From the NCBI GenBank assembly GCA_016840305.1, contig JAEOSP010000692.1, forward strand, positions 1 through 14,767: a DNA stretch of 14,767 bases, written 5' to 3'. Shown here piece by piece: positions 7,112 through 14,607 of the stretch. Under the pieces are notes generated by a model. That model was not told the origin of the DNA, made no database searches, and saw only the letters and a program-made list of their open reading frames with translations. Both the position numbers and the translations under genes were made by a program. Each line of letters starts with the position of its first letter. Positions within the stretch are counted from its first letter, which is position 1. This stretch comes from Candidatus Hodarchaeota archaeon (GTDB lineage Archaea > Asgardarchaeota > Heimdallarchaeia > Hodarchaeales > Hodarchaeaceae).

Positions 7112-8488
7112 TTATGCAATTCCCAGAGGAGTGAGTAACTTTCCAGTTCCTCGACGTTCCAAAATCACTCCTTGATCATAAACAATATTTCCTCTTACAA
7201 GTGTCTTTTCCACTTTACCTCTTAATTCTCTCCCATGAAAAATAGAAATTTTTGGATTTGCAAAAAGATTTTCATTTTTTAGTTGGTATTTTTTTTTCAA
7301 ATCAATAATTATAAGATCTGCATCTGTATTCAAAGCAATAGTGCCTTTACGGGGAAACAATCCAAATCTTTTAGCAGGATTAGTAGACATTAACTCAACA
7401 AGTTTCTTAAATGGCAAACGACCATTATTACATGCATCAAGCATTAATGGAAAGCTGGTCTCAATTCCTGTGGTTCCTGATCCAACTTCGAAATAGCTAT
7501 TGTTGTCTCCTAGTTGTTTTTCTTCATCACTATATGGTGAATGATCACTAGCTATCATATCAATAGTGCCATTATTCAGAGCATTCCATGCTTCAACAAC
7601 ATGTTCTTTTCCGCGTAATGGAGGATCCACTTTAGCCCAAGGACCAATGGTTTCTCCATCTTTATCTGTTAAAAATAGATGATGGGGAGTTATCTCACAA
7701 GTTACATCAATTGATTTTTTCGCACTCTGAATCATGGAAAATGCGTTTTTTGAACTCATATGCACAAGATGTAATTTTACATTAGTTTCTTTTGCAAAGA
7801 GGATTGCTCGTTGACATGCTTCATCCTCAGAAATAGGAGGTCTTGATTCTGTGTGCGCTTGATAGTCTACTCTCCCTAATGAAGATAATCTATCAATTTC
7901 TGCAGTAATTATATCATCATTTTCTGCATGGACACAGCTTACAAGCTTTGTTTTGGCAATTTCTGAAAATATTTTTAATAATCCATAATCATTTTGTGCT
8001 GCAAGATCTTGAAGCTCTGCTTCTTCTTCTGAAGGATTAATCATAAAGGTTTTGAAAGCAACTACTCCCCTCTTAGCTAATTCACTAATCGAATCAATAC
8101 TTGAGTAACCTGCCGCGCCGATTAATCCGTAATCTACAATACTCTTTTTGTGGATTGCTTTAGATTGCATTTCAAATACATCTAGCACTGAATGCCCTTC
8201 GATTCCTAGAGGCATTTCAAGAATTGTAGTTACACCACCAGATGCAGCAGCTTGGGTGCCAGTACCAAAATCTTCTCTGTATGAAAAGATTAAGTCCAAA
8301 ATATGTGTGTGGACATCAATACATCCAGGTAAAACGATTTTATCTGTGACATCAAGAATTTTATCTGCAATAGGAAGATGTTCTTCTTTTCCAATAGCGA
8401 GGACCTTTCCATCTTCGATACTAAGACCAGATTCAATTAATGTATTCCCAATGAAAATTTTTCCATTTACAAGGTTCATATCGGCCAT
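7112..8488 (-). CDS. Cyclic amidohydrolase, allantoinase/hydantoinase/dihydroorotase superfamily
   Basis: This 458-residue metal-dependent amidohydrolase opens cyclic amide or ureide rings and is presumably cytoplasmic. Metal-site residues are all visible: H60 and H62 (DVHTH), K146 in AFKTFM (the lysine carbamylated in this family), H187 (CVHAEN), H243 (LVHMSS) and D315 (IASDHSPY). ITPHHLFLT (266-274), VDPPLRGKEH and GTTGIETSFPLML resemble allantoinase (AllB) and dihydroorotase more than D-hydantoinase. The C-terminal small beta-domain (TDADLIIIDL.., VRGNIVYDQG) is complete. The start is ATG 8488 with GGGGT about 8 nt upstream; a second ATG three codons on is possible. There is no pyrimidine biosynthesis gene nearby, and the adjacent M20D amidohydrolase and PLP decarboxylase suggest breakdown or salvage. 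Allantoin, hydantoins or dihydropyrimidines are all possible substrates. Confidence 0.9.
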   Translation of the reverse strand: MADMNLVNGKIFIGNTLIESGLSIEDGKVLAIGKEEHLPIADKILDVTDKIVLPGCIDVHTHILDLIFSYREDFGTGTQAAASGGVTTILEMPLGIEGHSVLDVFEMQSKAIHKKSIVDYGLIGAAGYSSIDSISELAKRGVVAFKTFMINPSEEEAELQDLAAQNDYGLLKIFSEIAKTKLVSCVHAENDDIITAEIDRLSSLGRVDYQAHTESRPPISEDEACQRAILFAKETNVKLHLVHMSSKNAFSMIQSAKKSIDVTCEITPHHLFLTDKDGETIGPWAKVDPPLRGKEHVVEAWNALNNGTIDMIASDHSPYSDEEKQLGDNNSYFEVGSGTTGIETSFPLMLDACNNGRLPFKKLVELMSTNPAKRFGLFPRKGTIALNTDADLIIIDLKKKYQLKNENLFANPKISIFHGRELRGKVEKTLVRGNIVYDQGVILERRGTGKLLTPLGIA

Positions 8489-8615
8489 AGAATTGACCCC
8501 ATTATGATGAAAATTGCTTTTCCTAATTCGCGTTTCATAGTATTTTTTTGTATTCTTGAATTATGAAAACTTTATTTCATTATTATTGAAAGAAGTTGTT
8601 TCAGTGATATGGATT
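8489..8615. promoter_or_regulatory. Divergent promoter region between amidohydrolase and decarboxylase genes
   Basis: The AT-rich core 8532-8552 (CATAGTATTTTTTTGTATTC on the plus strand) reads AAAAAAATACTATG on the minus strand, a TATA-like box about 45-55 nt ahead of the amidohydrolase ATG. It may serve both genes. For the decarboxylase a transcript start near 8560 would favour the ATG at 8616 over the TTG at 8556. Confidence 0.35.
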
Positions 8616-9992
8616 ATGAATGGAAAAAACACTGATCAAATATATTCAGGAGCTTCACCAGATCAAATAAGGAAAGATATTTTACCATTAGTAAACTTTC
8701 AATCAGAAGGAATACCTTTAGAAGCATTAGCTACCATAATTAGTCAGAGTTTAGTTCCTCACTTCGCAAATTATGAACATCCCGCGTTTCATTCCCTATA
8801 CAATTTTTTTCCTGAAAGAGGAGCAATGATGGGGGCAGAAATTGCATTAATGTACAATCAAGGGGTTACAAATTGGGTTGTATCCCCTGGTGCCGTGATG
8901 TTAGAAGAACTCTGTTGCAAAGCACTATGCCGCCTTTTTAAGCTTGATTCTACAGCTGACGCCACTTTTTATTATTGTGGTACTTATTCAAATCAGTCAG
9001 CTCTGTTTCTTGCCCTGCATTGGACTGCTGAAGAACATGGGTTCGACTTCAGTAAAAAAGGATTGCTTGGATTCAAGGATCCAAAACGTCTTGTGGCTTT
9101 AACATCTACCGATGCCCATTTTTCGTTGAAGCATGCATTACGTATTATGGGACTGGGAGATGAAAGTTTAATAACAATTCCTGTAGACTCTAATAGAAAA
9201 ATGGATGCAGCCATCTTAAAAGAGACAATTCAAAATATTAAAGAAGAGAAAGATATCTTTTGCGTTGTAGCAACAGCTGGTACGACTGCAACAGGTGCCA
9301 TAGACCCATTATCAGAAATCGCGGATATCTGTGAAGCAAAGAATATCTGGTTACATGTAGATGCCGCATATGGATTAGCTTACAGCTTAATACCTAGTCG
9401 AAAACAATTTTTTGCAGGAATAGAACGTGCTGATTCGATTACATGGGATCCTCATAAGCAATTCGGAGTACCAATACCAAATTCCCTTCTATTCGTTAGA
9501 AGGGCAGGTGATCTTTACAGAAATGCGATCTTTTCGGATTACTTCAACCGTGCTGATGATCCTGAACCTAATCCTGGATTAAAGTCGCCTCCGACTACTC
9601 GACCCTTCTCAGCCCTTCCAGTAGTAACCACAATCAAGTATCTGGGATTGAATCAGGTGATCAATAGACTACAGTACCATGTCAATGTAATTGAAAATTC
9701 AGTGGAATTATTATCCAAGGAAAAAGATATTGAGATAGTCCATACTCCTGAGCTTGGTATCCTCTGTTTACGGTTAAAACCAGTGGGATTTCCACTTGAT
9801 CAACTGGATCAATTGCATCAATTTATTTTTGATGAAATAAAAGCAGAAGGAAAGAGAGCTGTGTCTCTGACCAAATTAGATGATAAGAAAGTACTACGAA
9901 TAGTAGTCCTAAATCAAAATGTGACTCCAGAATCCATTTTACAGTCAATTGCGGACTTTCGATCGATTATAAACAGATTCAAGTTGAAATGA
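8616..9992 (+). CDS. Group II PLP-dependent amino acid decarboxylase
   Basis: This is a pyridoxal-phosphate enzyme of the group II decarboxylase fold, the family of glutamate, aromatic amino acid, diaminobutyrate and sulfinoalanine decarboxylases. It removes the alpha-carboxyl of an amino acid. Motifs counted from the ATG at 8616 are WVVSPGAVMLEELC, the substrate loop FYYCGTYSNQSAL, STDAHFSLKHA (H167, stacks on PLP), ATAGTTATGAIDP, HVDAAYG (D249, pyridine nitrogen) and SITWDPHKQFGVP with the PLP lysine K281. Length is 458 residues, normal for the family. An upstream in-frame TTG (8556) would add 20 residues, but GTGAT 8 nt before ATG 8616 and the usual family N-terminus favour the ATG. It is divergent from the amidohydrolase and followed by the M20D gene. 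The amino acid used cannot be read from these motifs. Confidence 0.92.
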   Translation: MNGKNTDQIYSGASPDQIRKDILPLVNFQSEGIPLEALATIISQSLVPHFANYEHPAFHSLYNFFPERGAMMGAEIALMYNQGVTNWVVSPGAVMLEELCCKALCRLFKLDSTADATFYYCGTYSNQSALFLALHWTAEEHGFDFSKKGLLGFKDPKRLVALTSTDAHFSLKHALRIMGLGDESLITIPVDSNRKMDAAILKETIQNIKEEKDIFCVVATAGTTATGAIDPLSEIADICEAKNIWLHVDAAYGLAYSLIPSRKQFFAGIERADSITWDPHKQFGVPIPNSLLFVRRAGDLYRNAIFSDYFNRADDPEPNPGLKSPPTTRPFSALPVVTTIKYLGLNQVINRLQYHVNVIENSVELLSKEKDIEIVHTPELGILCLRLKPVGFPLDQLDQLHQFIFDEIKAEGKRAVSLTKLDDKKVLRIVVLNQNVTPESILQSIADFRSIINRFKLK

Positions 9993-10154
9993 GTTTAAAA
10001 ATGAATTTTTCAGGTGCTAAGAATTTTAGCAAAAAAGTTAGAAAAATATATAGCCCTGTATCATAATAATCCTTGAATTATAATGATTTTAATTTTGTTG
10101 GAAACATTATACCATTAGATAGCAAAAAAGACTTCTGATAATAAAAAACAGTTA
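9993..10154 (+). promoter_or_regulatory. Gap with small hairpin and candidate promoter for the M20D gene
   Basis: A small stem (GCTAA 10016-10020 with TTAGC 10026-10030) follows the decarboxylase stop; it is too short to call a terminator with confidence. Two TATA-like boxes follow, AAAAATATATAG (~10042-10053) and ACATTATACC (~10105-10113). Either could start an independent transcript for the M20D gene, although read-through from the decarboxylase is also possible. Confidence 0.3.
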
Positions 10155-10160
10155 GAGGTG
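10155..10160 (+). promoter_or_regulatory. Ribosome binding site GAGGTG that decides the M20D start
   Basis: GAGGTG is a strong match to the archaeal anti-Shine-Dalgarno sequence. It includes the GTG at 10158 that would otherwise be the first possible start, so the real start is more likely the TTG at 10167, with a 6-nt spacer (GAATTA). Confidence 0.65.
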
Positions 10161-10166
10161 GAATTA

Positions 10167-11615
10167 TTGGATTTAAAACTTGAAGAATGGATTGATACTA
10201 ATAAAGAGAAATTCATTGATATTAGTGATAGTATTTGGAGTTTTGCAGAGATTGGATTAATGGAAGAAAAATCATCCGATCTTTTAGCAAAAACTCTGGA
10301 AGATGCAGGTTTTGTAATTGAACGGGGAATAGCAGGTATGCCAACAGCATTTGTGGCGAGCTATGGAAGTAGTAAACCTGTTATAGCAATCCTTGGTGAG
10401 TTTGATGCATTACCTGGATTGAGTCAAACAACTGATCCAGAGAAAACAGTATTGAAAGAGGGAGCGCCTGGTCATGGATGTGGTCATAATCTTCTAGGTG
10501 TTGCAGGATTGGCTGCATGTCTTGCATTAAAAGAATCGTTAAATACTAATGGTTTACAAGGAACTATCCGTTATTATGGGTGTCCCGCAGAAGAGAATGT
10601 TGACGCAAAAGGAGGAATGGTGAAAGCAGGAGCTTTTTCAGATGTTGATATTTCTTTAACATGGCATCCAGGACAAACTAATGGTGTTATAGCCACTAAT
10701 TTCCAAGCTATTTATTCAATGGTATTTAATTTTAAAGGTAAAGCAGCTCATGCAGCTGGAGATCCTTATCATGGTCGTTCAGCTCTTGATGCTGTAGAAT
10801 TAATGAATGTGGGATGTAATTATCTAAGGGAACACATAATCCCAGATGCAAGACTGCATTATATTATTACAAAAGTTGGGAAAGCACCTAATATCGTACC
10901 AGAGGAGGCTGCTGCATGGTATTACGTACGAGCTCCTCAACTAGATCAATTAAGAGAAATATATCCACGGGTAGTTAAGGTTGCAAAAGGAGCTGCTCTC
11001 ATGACAGAAACAGAGTTAGAAATCGATTTTCAGGGAGGATCCGCCAACCTTCTTGCTAATAACACCCTTGAAGATTTACTCTATCAAAAAATGATCGCAC
11101 TGGAACACCCACAATTTGATCAGGAAGATCAAGCATACGCAAAGGAAATTGTCAAATCTCTACCAGAAGGATATTTTGATATTATAATAGCAACATTACC
11201 TCCTGATATGCGAACCGATTTTGAACAGCTCAGAAATGTCAATTTGTGTGAGATAATCTTACCCATTAAAGGCCGAGGAATAACACTTCCAGGTTCTACA
11301 GATGTGGGAGATGTAAGCTGGGTAACACCACTTGCTCAATTTGCAACAGCCTGTGTGACAATAGGAACACCAGGCCATTCTTGGCAATTAGTTGCTCAAT
11401 CAGGTATGAGTATTGGTCATAAAGGGATGATATTTGCAGCAAAAGTTTTAGCTCTCTCTGGATTCGAATTGTTCACAAATCCAGAATTAATCTCAAAGGC
11501 AAAAGAAGAATTTAAAGCGAAAATTGAGAAAACTCCTTACACAAGTCCACTTCCCGATGATTGGAAGCCACCTATCGAGTACCTCAAATCCCTTTATTCA
11601 GGTGAGAATAGTTAA
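10167..11615 (+). CDS. M20D family amidohydrolase, AbgB-like
   Basis: This is a di-metal amidohydrolase of the M20D group (p-aminobenzoyl-glutamate hydrolase subunit B, IAA-amino acid and N-acyl amino acid hydrolases) that cleaves an amide bond between an acyl group and an amino acid. Starting at TTG 10167 it has 482 residues; numbering below counts from GTG 10158. Visible features are GEFDALPG (D83), GHGCGHNLLG with metal ligands C108 and H110, PAEE with the catalytic base E145 and ligand E146, TWHPG with H170, the dimerisation-domain entry FKGKAAHAAGDPYHGRSALDAV, and GMSIGHKGM with the last ligand H421. The tail PLPDDWKPP resembles AbgB proteins. The gene meets the minus-strand toroid gene tail to tail; both stop codons share the TTAA at 11612-11615. 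The natural substrate is unknown; an N-acyl or N-carbamoyl product of the nearby cyclic amidohydrolase is one possibility. Confidence 0.92.
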   Translation: MDLKLEEWIDTNKEKFIDISDSIWSFAEIGLMEEKSSDLLAKTLEDAGFVIERGIAGMPTAFVASYGSSKPVIAILGEFDALPGLSQTTDPEKTVLKEGAPGHGCGHNLLGVAGLAACLALKESLNTNGLQGTIRYYGCPAEENVDAKGGMVKAGAFSDVDISLTWHPGQTNGVIATNFQAIYSMVFNFKGKAAHAAGDPYHGRSALDAVELMNVGCNYLREHIIPDARLHYIITKVGKAPNIVPEEAAAWYYVRAPQLDQLREIYPRVVKVAKGAALMTETELEIDFQGGSANLLANNTLEDLLYQKMIALEHPQFDQEDQAYAKEIVKSLPEGYFDIIIATLPPDMRTDFEQLRNVNLCEIILPIKGRGITLPGSTDVGDVSWVTPLAQFATACVTIGTPGHSWQLVAQSGMSIGHKGMIFAAKVLALSGFELFTNPELISKAKEEFKAKIEKTPYTSPLPDDWKPPIEYLKSLYSGENS

Positions 11616-12577
11616 TTTTTGATTGATCCTTCTCTTAGAATCTTACAAAGATAGCTATAAAATGTAACCCATTTATTGGGTTGTTTTCGTTCGCCAGGAT
11701 TCAAATATCGATTATGAGGACTCGAATCTAAAATGTACTTTTTTTCCTCAGTTCTATGCTTCTCTAAGATTTCCCATGCTCTTTTAACTCTCTTATCAGA
11801 GTCGTAACCCATCTTACAGAGAGGATAAAGCACATTGATTAATCCTGCATAATATGTAAAGGGAAAAAAGATAAGATTTGCATCTTTACGGACTAATTTC
11901 TTTTTATTAGTTGTTTTGAAAAGAACTTCACGTTTTAAGAAGTAGTTAACAAGATCCTTCACAAATGGTTTGTGCCATACTTGTGGAAATTCGCTTAACC
12001 CAAAGAGTGCTTTTACTGATCCTCGGTAGCAAGATTTCACAAGTTGCCCTCTTTTACGTTTTCCTTCATGTAAGTCGCATAAATAGCCATTATCATAACG
12101 AATTTGCGATTCAAGAAGAACGAGACGTTTTAGCAGTCGAGGATCTTCTCCAAAGCCAAGTTTTGCGAATGTTCGAAGGGTCAACCCTAGAAGACAAGAA
12201 AGATAATTCCAAAATTCCTCATCTGAGGCTTGTAAGGAGAGATATCGATCAGCTGCAAGTTCAACCCATGGTTCCTCCCTCGTAAGGCCTAATTCCGCTA
12301 AATACCCCAATACATAGTGGGTTGTGTTGAAAGTTGCATATTCCACCCCTGCACCGATGATCCTCCCATCATGCTTTTTAATTGTCCAATATCCTTCAGG
12401 ATGCATTGCTTTCTTAATTTTTTTAACATTAAAGGCTTGTAAAATTGATTTTTGGGTTTCTATCATCTTTTTGTCTGTTGATGGTCTATTTTGAATTTCT
12501 TTCATGGTTCGATATCGAATTGAGGGATTTTCTCTCTCAAGTAACCAGTGCAATACATTTTCGGGAATTGTTTCCAC
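11612..12577 (-). CDS. Alpha/alpha-toroid (prenyltransferase/squalene-cyclase-like) protein of unknown function
   Basis: This 321-residue, all-helical protein belongs to a family that databases often call prenyltransferase-like. Supporting patterns are WLLERENPSIRYRTM (11-25), HPEGYWTIKK (59-68), the Y-x-T-x-x-x-x-L-x-x-L-x-E-L-G-like segment (80-98), LGFGEDPRLLKRL (140-152, the repeat-type element), a DNGYLCDL motif (162-169) and the closing KWVTFYSYLCKIL (302-314). There is no DDXD-type cyclase acid motif and no Zn-binding prenyltransferase triad, so enzyme activity is not supported; it may be a binding scaffold. The start is GTG 12577, backed by AGGAG (12586-12590) with an 8-nt spacer. It lies 40 bp downstream of the DUF72 gene on the same strand and is probably co-transcribed with it. 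Confidence 0.8.
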   Translation of the reverse strand: METIPENVLHWLLERENPSIRYRTMKEIQNRPSTDKKMIETQKSILQAFNVKKIKKAMHPEGYWTIKKHDGRIIGAGVEYATFNTTHYVLGYLAELGLTREEPWVELAADRYLSLQASDEEFWNYLSCLLGLTLRTFAKLGFGEDPRLLKRLVLLESQIRYDNGYLCDLHEGKRKRGQLVKSCYRGSVKALFGLSEFPQVWHKPFVKDLVNYFLKREVLFKTTNKKKLVRKDANLIFFPFTYYAGLINVLYPLCKMGYDSDKRVKRAWEILEKHRTEEKKYILDSSPHNRYLNPGERKQPNKWVTFYSYLCKILREGSIKN

Positions 12578-12585
12578 TTATAGAG

Positions 12586-12590
12586 CTCCT
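12586..12590 (-). promoter_or_regulatory. Ribosome binding site AGGAG for the toroid gene
   Basis: On the minus strand AGGAG precedes GTG 12577 by 8 nt, in the short gap after the DUF72 stop. It supports the GTG start and translation from a shared transcript. Confidence 0.6.
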
Positions 12591-12617
12591 TTTGATTCTA
12601 AATCGATACCTATAGTA

Positions 12618-13592
12618 CTATTCACTTTCTAAAAGAAATCCACAATTCTCACAGTATTTGTCTAATTTCATAACTGTATCCCCACAGTTAGAACAAAAGC
12701 GAATGAAATCATCAATTTGAACCTCAGGGACATCAAGATATTGATCCAAAGACGATTGTGGCTTTTCTCCTGCTCTCTTTCTTACCCGTGTTAAATCAAT
12801 TTTTTCTGGTTTGGGTAAAGGTTGTTTCAGTAATATCGCTAATTGTCTTGCGTTAGCAGGAGCATGCCCTGCAGGGTGATTATTGAAGTATGTGTATATT
12901 TCTTTGGTATTTTCTTGTAATCTTTCAATTTTATCTTTCCAAACACATAATTCCTTTTGAGAGTATCGATATTGATACCATATTTTTAATCCGTGACCGT
13001 GAAAACGGATATAAGAGAAATCTGCTGTTACAGGAGTTATCGGAGGGAGTAGAGGTTCATCCACAATACAAAAAGCAGCATTATAACGAGATAATAAATC
13101 AGTGGTTTGTTTAAGATGCTTTACCCAGCTTCTCTCACGGAATTCTACTGCTAATTTCAGATCTGAAGGCCAGTGACGCAAAAAAACCGCTAAGGCATTC
13201 CTATTCTTTTGTTCATCAGAGAATTTTGGCGGTAATTGCAGTAACGCAGGTCCTAATTTACGTCGTAGTCCACTTTGCATTGTATCAAGAAACCGTTCAA
13301 GATCATGGGCAAAATCTACAAGCTTCTTTTCATGAGTAATAGTTTTAGGAATTTTAAAAGCAAACGTAAAATTCTCTGGAACATGTTTTTCCCATTTCTG
13401 TACAAAATTAAGTCGAGGAAAGTGGTAAAAACTTGTATTTATCTCAACAGTGGGAAAAACTTCACTATAGTACGCTAGTCGCTGTTGTTCCACCAGTATT
13501 GAGGGATAGAAGGGTATCTTTGTCTTTTCATGTTTTCCTGTCCAATCTGAATAACCGAAACCTGAGGTTCCAATCAGTATTTTCGCTGGCAT
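12618..13592 (-). CDS. DUF72 (YecE-like) TIM-barrel protein with C-terminal zinc ribbon
   Basis: Residues 1-~245 form the DUF72 domain, a TIM barrel of unknown biochemical role widespread in bacteria and archaea. Family hallmarks are present: IGTSGFGYSDWTGK near the start, FPTVEINTSFYHFP (46-59), ALLQLPPKF, LAVEFRERSW, and IRFHGHG, with IYTYFNNHPAGHAPANA near the barrel end. The usual domain ends soon after this; here about 70 more residues follow, closing with a four-cysteine zinc ribbon (CSNCG and CENCG: C300, C303, C314, C317). The ATG at 13592 gives the standard N-terminus, although the ribosome site ahead of it is weak (GAGAAC). A TATA-like TTTTTATGAG around 13652-13661 (minus strand) lies ~60 nt upstream. 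It is first in a two-gene unit with the toroid protein. No function can be assigned. Confidence 0.92.
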   Translation of the reverse strand: MPAKILIGTSGFGYSDWTGKHEKTKIPFYPSILVEQQRLAYYSEVFPTVEINTSFYHFPRLNFVQKWEKHVPENFTFAFKIPKTITHEKKLVDFAHDLERFLDTMQSGLRRKLGPALLQLPPKFSDEQKNRNALAVFLRHWPSDLKLAVEFRERSWVKHLKQTTDLLSRYNAAFCIVDEPLLPPITPVTADFSYIRFHGHGLKIWYQYRYSQKELCVWKDKIERLQENTKEIYTYFNNHPAGHAPANARQLAILLKQPLPKPEKIDLTRVRKRAGEKPQSSLDQYLDVPEVQIDDFIRFCSNCGDTVMKLDKYCENCGFLLESE

Positions 13593-13776
13593 ATGTTAGT
13601 TCTCTTCGAAATCCATAGATAATTACTTCTTAGTTTTTCTCTATTTTTACTCATAAAAAGGTTTAGACAACGGATCATGATCAAACAAATATTCTTGTGA
13701 TTTTTGTCATTTTCAGTCTAGTCTCTCACTGTGTGAGAGTAAAGAGCTAGAGATGAAATGATATAACTAGATACTA
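13593..13776. promoter_or_regulatory. Divergent promoter region between DUF72 and the RadA-like gene
   Basis: This 184-bp gap separates two outward-facing genes. The minus-strand TATA candidate lies near 13652-13661. On the plus strand AAATATTC (~13687-13694) could act as a box, giving a leader of ~55-60 nt. Between it and the ATG lie a perfect hairpin-forming palindrome (13723-13739) and three CTAG tetramers (13718, 13747, 13767). Confidence 0.4.
13723..13739. repeat. Perfect 7-bp inverted repeat CTCTCAC-TGT-GTGAGAG
   Basis: A 17-bp element with 7-bp perfect arms and a 3-nt centre, located 38 nt ahead of the RadA-like ATG. It stands out in AT-rich DNA because the arms are GC-richer. It could be a repressor site or a stem in the 5' leader. 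TCTAG (13717-13721) and CTAGA (13747-13751) lie outside it on either side as a second, wider inverted pair. Confidence 0.5.
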
Positions 13777-14598
13777 ATGCAAACGAGTGAATCCTTAGAC
13801 GAATTGAAATCAAAACCATGGACTTCCGCCTATGAGTTACAACAAATTAAAAGATACAAATTCGGTTTACTTGCTCTGGATGCTCTCAACCCCGCAGGTA
13901 TGCTACCTGGAAATCTATTCTTATTACAAGGACACTTAAACAGAAAATTACTAAGACTTCTGATAACCAATCTCAGTATCGGATTATTAACTTCTAATGA
14001 ACCTGCTGAAGTAGCATTCGTTGATGGAGCAAATGTATTTCCTTATTATGAAATATCAACAGAGGCACGAAAGCGTGGTTATGATCCACTAGTTATTCTG
14101 GATCGTATTCAATTAGCACGAGCTTTCAATTACCATCAAATCACAGAAATCATTACAAACAGGTTACCAGCTTTACTCAGAGCCAAACCAGATCTTAGAA
14201 TAGTTCTCATTCCCCAGATATCGTCCCAATATTTCTCTAAGGAAGCTTTACAGTACCTTGAGTATGCGCACTTATCACCTGGGGAAGGATCTATTTCTGA
14301 ACTTACTCACGCGGTAGGGATGCTTAAAAGTCTTGCATTAGAACATAATCTGGTAGTTATTATGACGGCTGATAGTGCGGATAATTCACAAACGAAGGGA
14401 CTTGGTGGGACATATTTATCTCACTCTGCATCAACAGTTATTCGAATCACATCCTCAGCAAGTTCTACCAAAGAGTACGACATCCACTTCTCACTTCAAA
14501 AGGATCCAGCTCGGCCTGTCATTCAACTAAAACATTCACATCGACAAAAAAAACCTATGAATAATCAAATGTTACTTAACCGTTATTTTAAGCATTGA
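13777..14598 (+). CDS. RadA/Rad51-fold protein with degenerate Walker A and B motifs
   Basis: This 273-residue protein keeps the order of the RecA/RadA ATPase core. FLLQGHLNRKLLRLL (48-62) sits at the P-loop, AEVAFVDGANVFPYYEI (77-93) at the RadA VxYIDTExxFRPxRI region, RGYDPLVILDRIQLARAFNYHQ (100-121) matches the RadA segment before motif B, RIVLIPQISSQYF (141-153) sits at Walker B, LEHNLVVIMTADS matches the next beta strand, and GGTYLSHSASTVIRI (210-224) matches the RadA GGxxLAHSATxRxxL element. The P-loop GxxxxGK[ST] has lost its second Gly and Thr/Ser, and the Walker B Asp is replaced (LIPQIS). ATP hydrolysis is therefore unlikely; a structural paralogue of RadA, comparable in principle to non-catalytic RadB/Rad51 paralogues, is more likely. 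There is no strong ribosome site before the ATG. It is followed after 9 nt by the MGRT protein. Confidence 0.82.
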   Translation: MQTSESLDELKSKPWTSAYELQQIKRYKFGLLALDALNPAGMLPGNLFLLQGHLNRKLLRLLITNLSIGLLTSNEPAEVAFVDGANVFPYYEISTEARKRGYDPLVILDRIQLARAFNYHQITEIITNRLPALLRAKPDLRIVLIPQISSQYFSKEALQYLEYAHLSPGEGSISELTHAVGMLKSLALEHNLVVIMTADSADNSQTKGLGGTYLSHSASTVIRITSSASSTKEYDIHFSLQKDPARPVIQLKHSHRQKKPMNNQMLLNRYFKH

Positions 14599-14607
14599 TG
14601 ATGTATA

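Noticed and set aside
8148..8507. Plus-strand open frame of 119 codons opposite the amidohydrolase start
   Set aside because: It is antisense to the conserved DVHTH region; its composition looks like a shadow of the real gene.
8556..8615. TTG 8556 as the decarboxylase start
   Set aside because: It has no ribosome binding site and adds 20 residues not expected for the family; ATG 8616 is better supported.
10016..10030. GCTAA/TTAGC stem as a terminator after the decarboxylase gene
   Set aside because: The stem has only 5 bp and is followed by A's rather than T's on the coding strand; chance is likely.
11965..12285. Plus-strand open frame of 106 codons within the toroid gene
   Set aside because: It is antisense to a gene with clear family motifs and has no ribosome site or protein features of its own.
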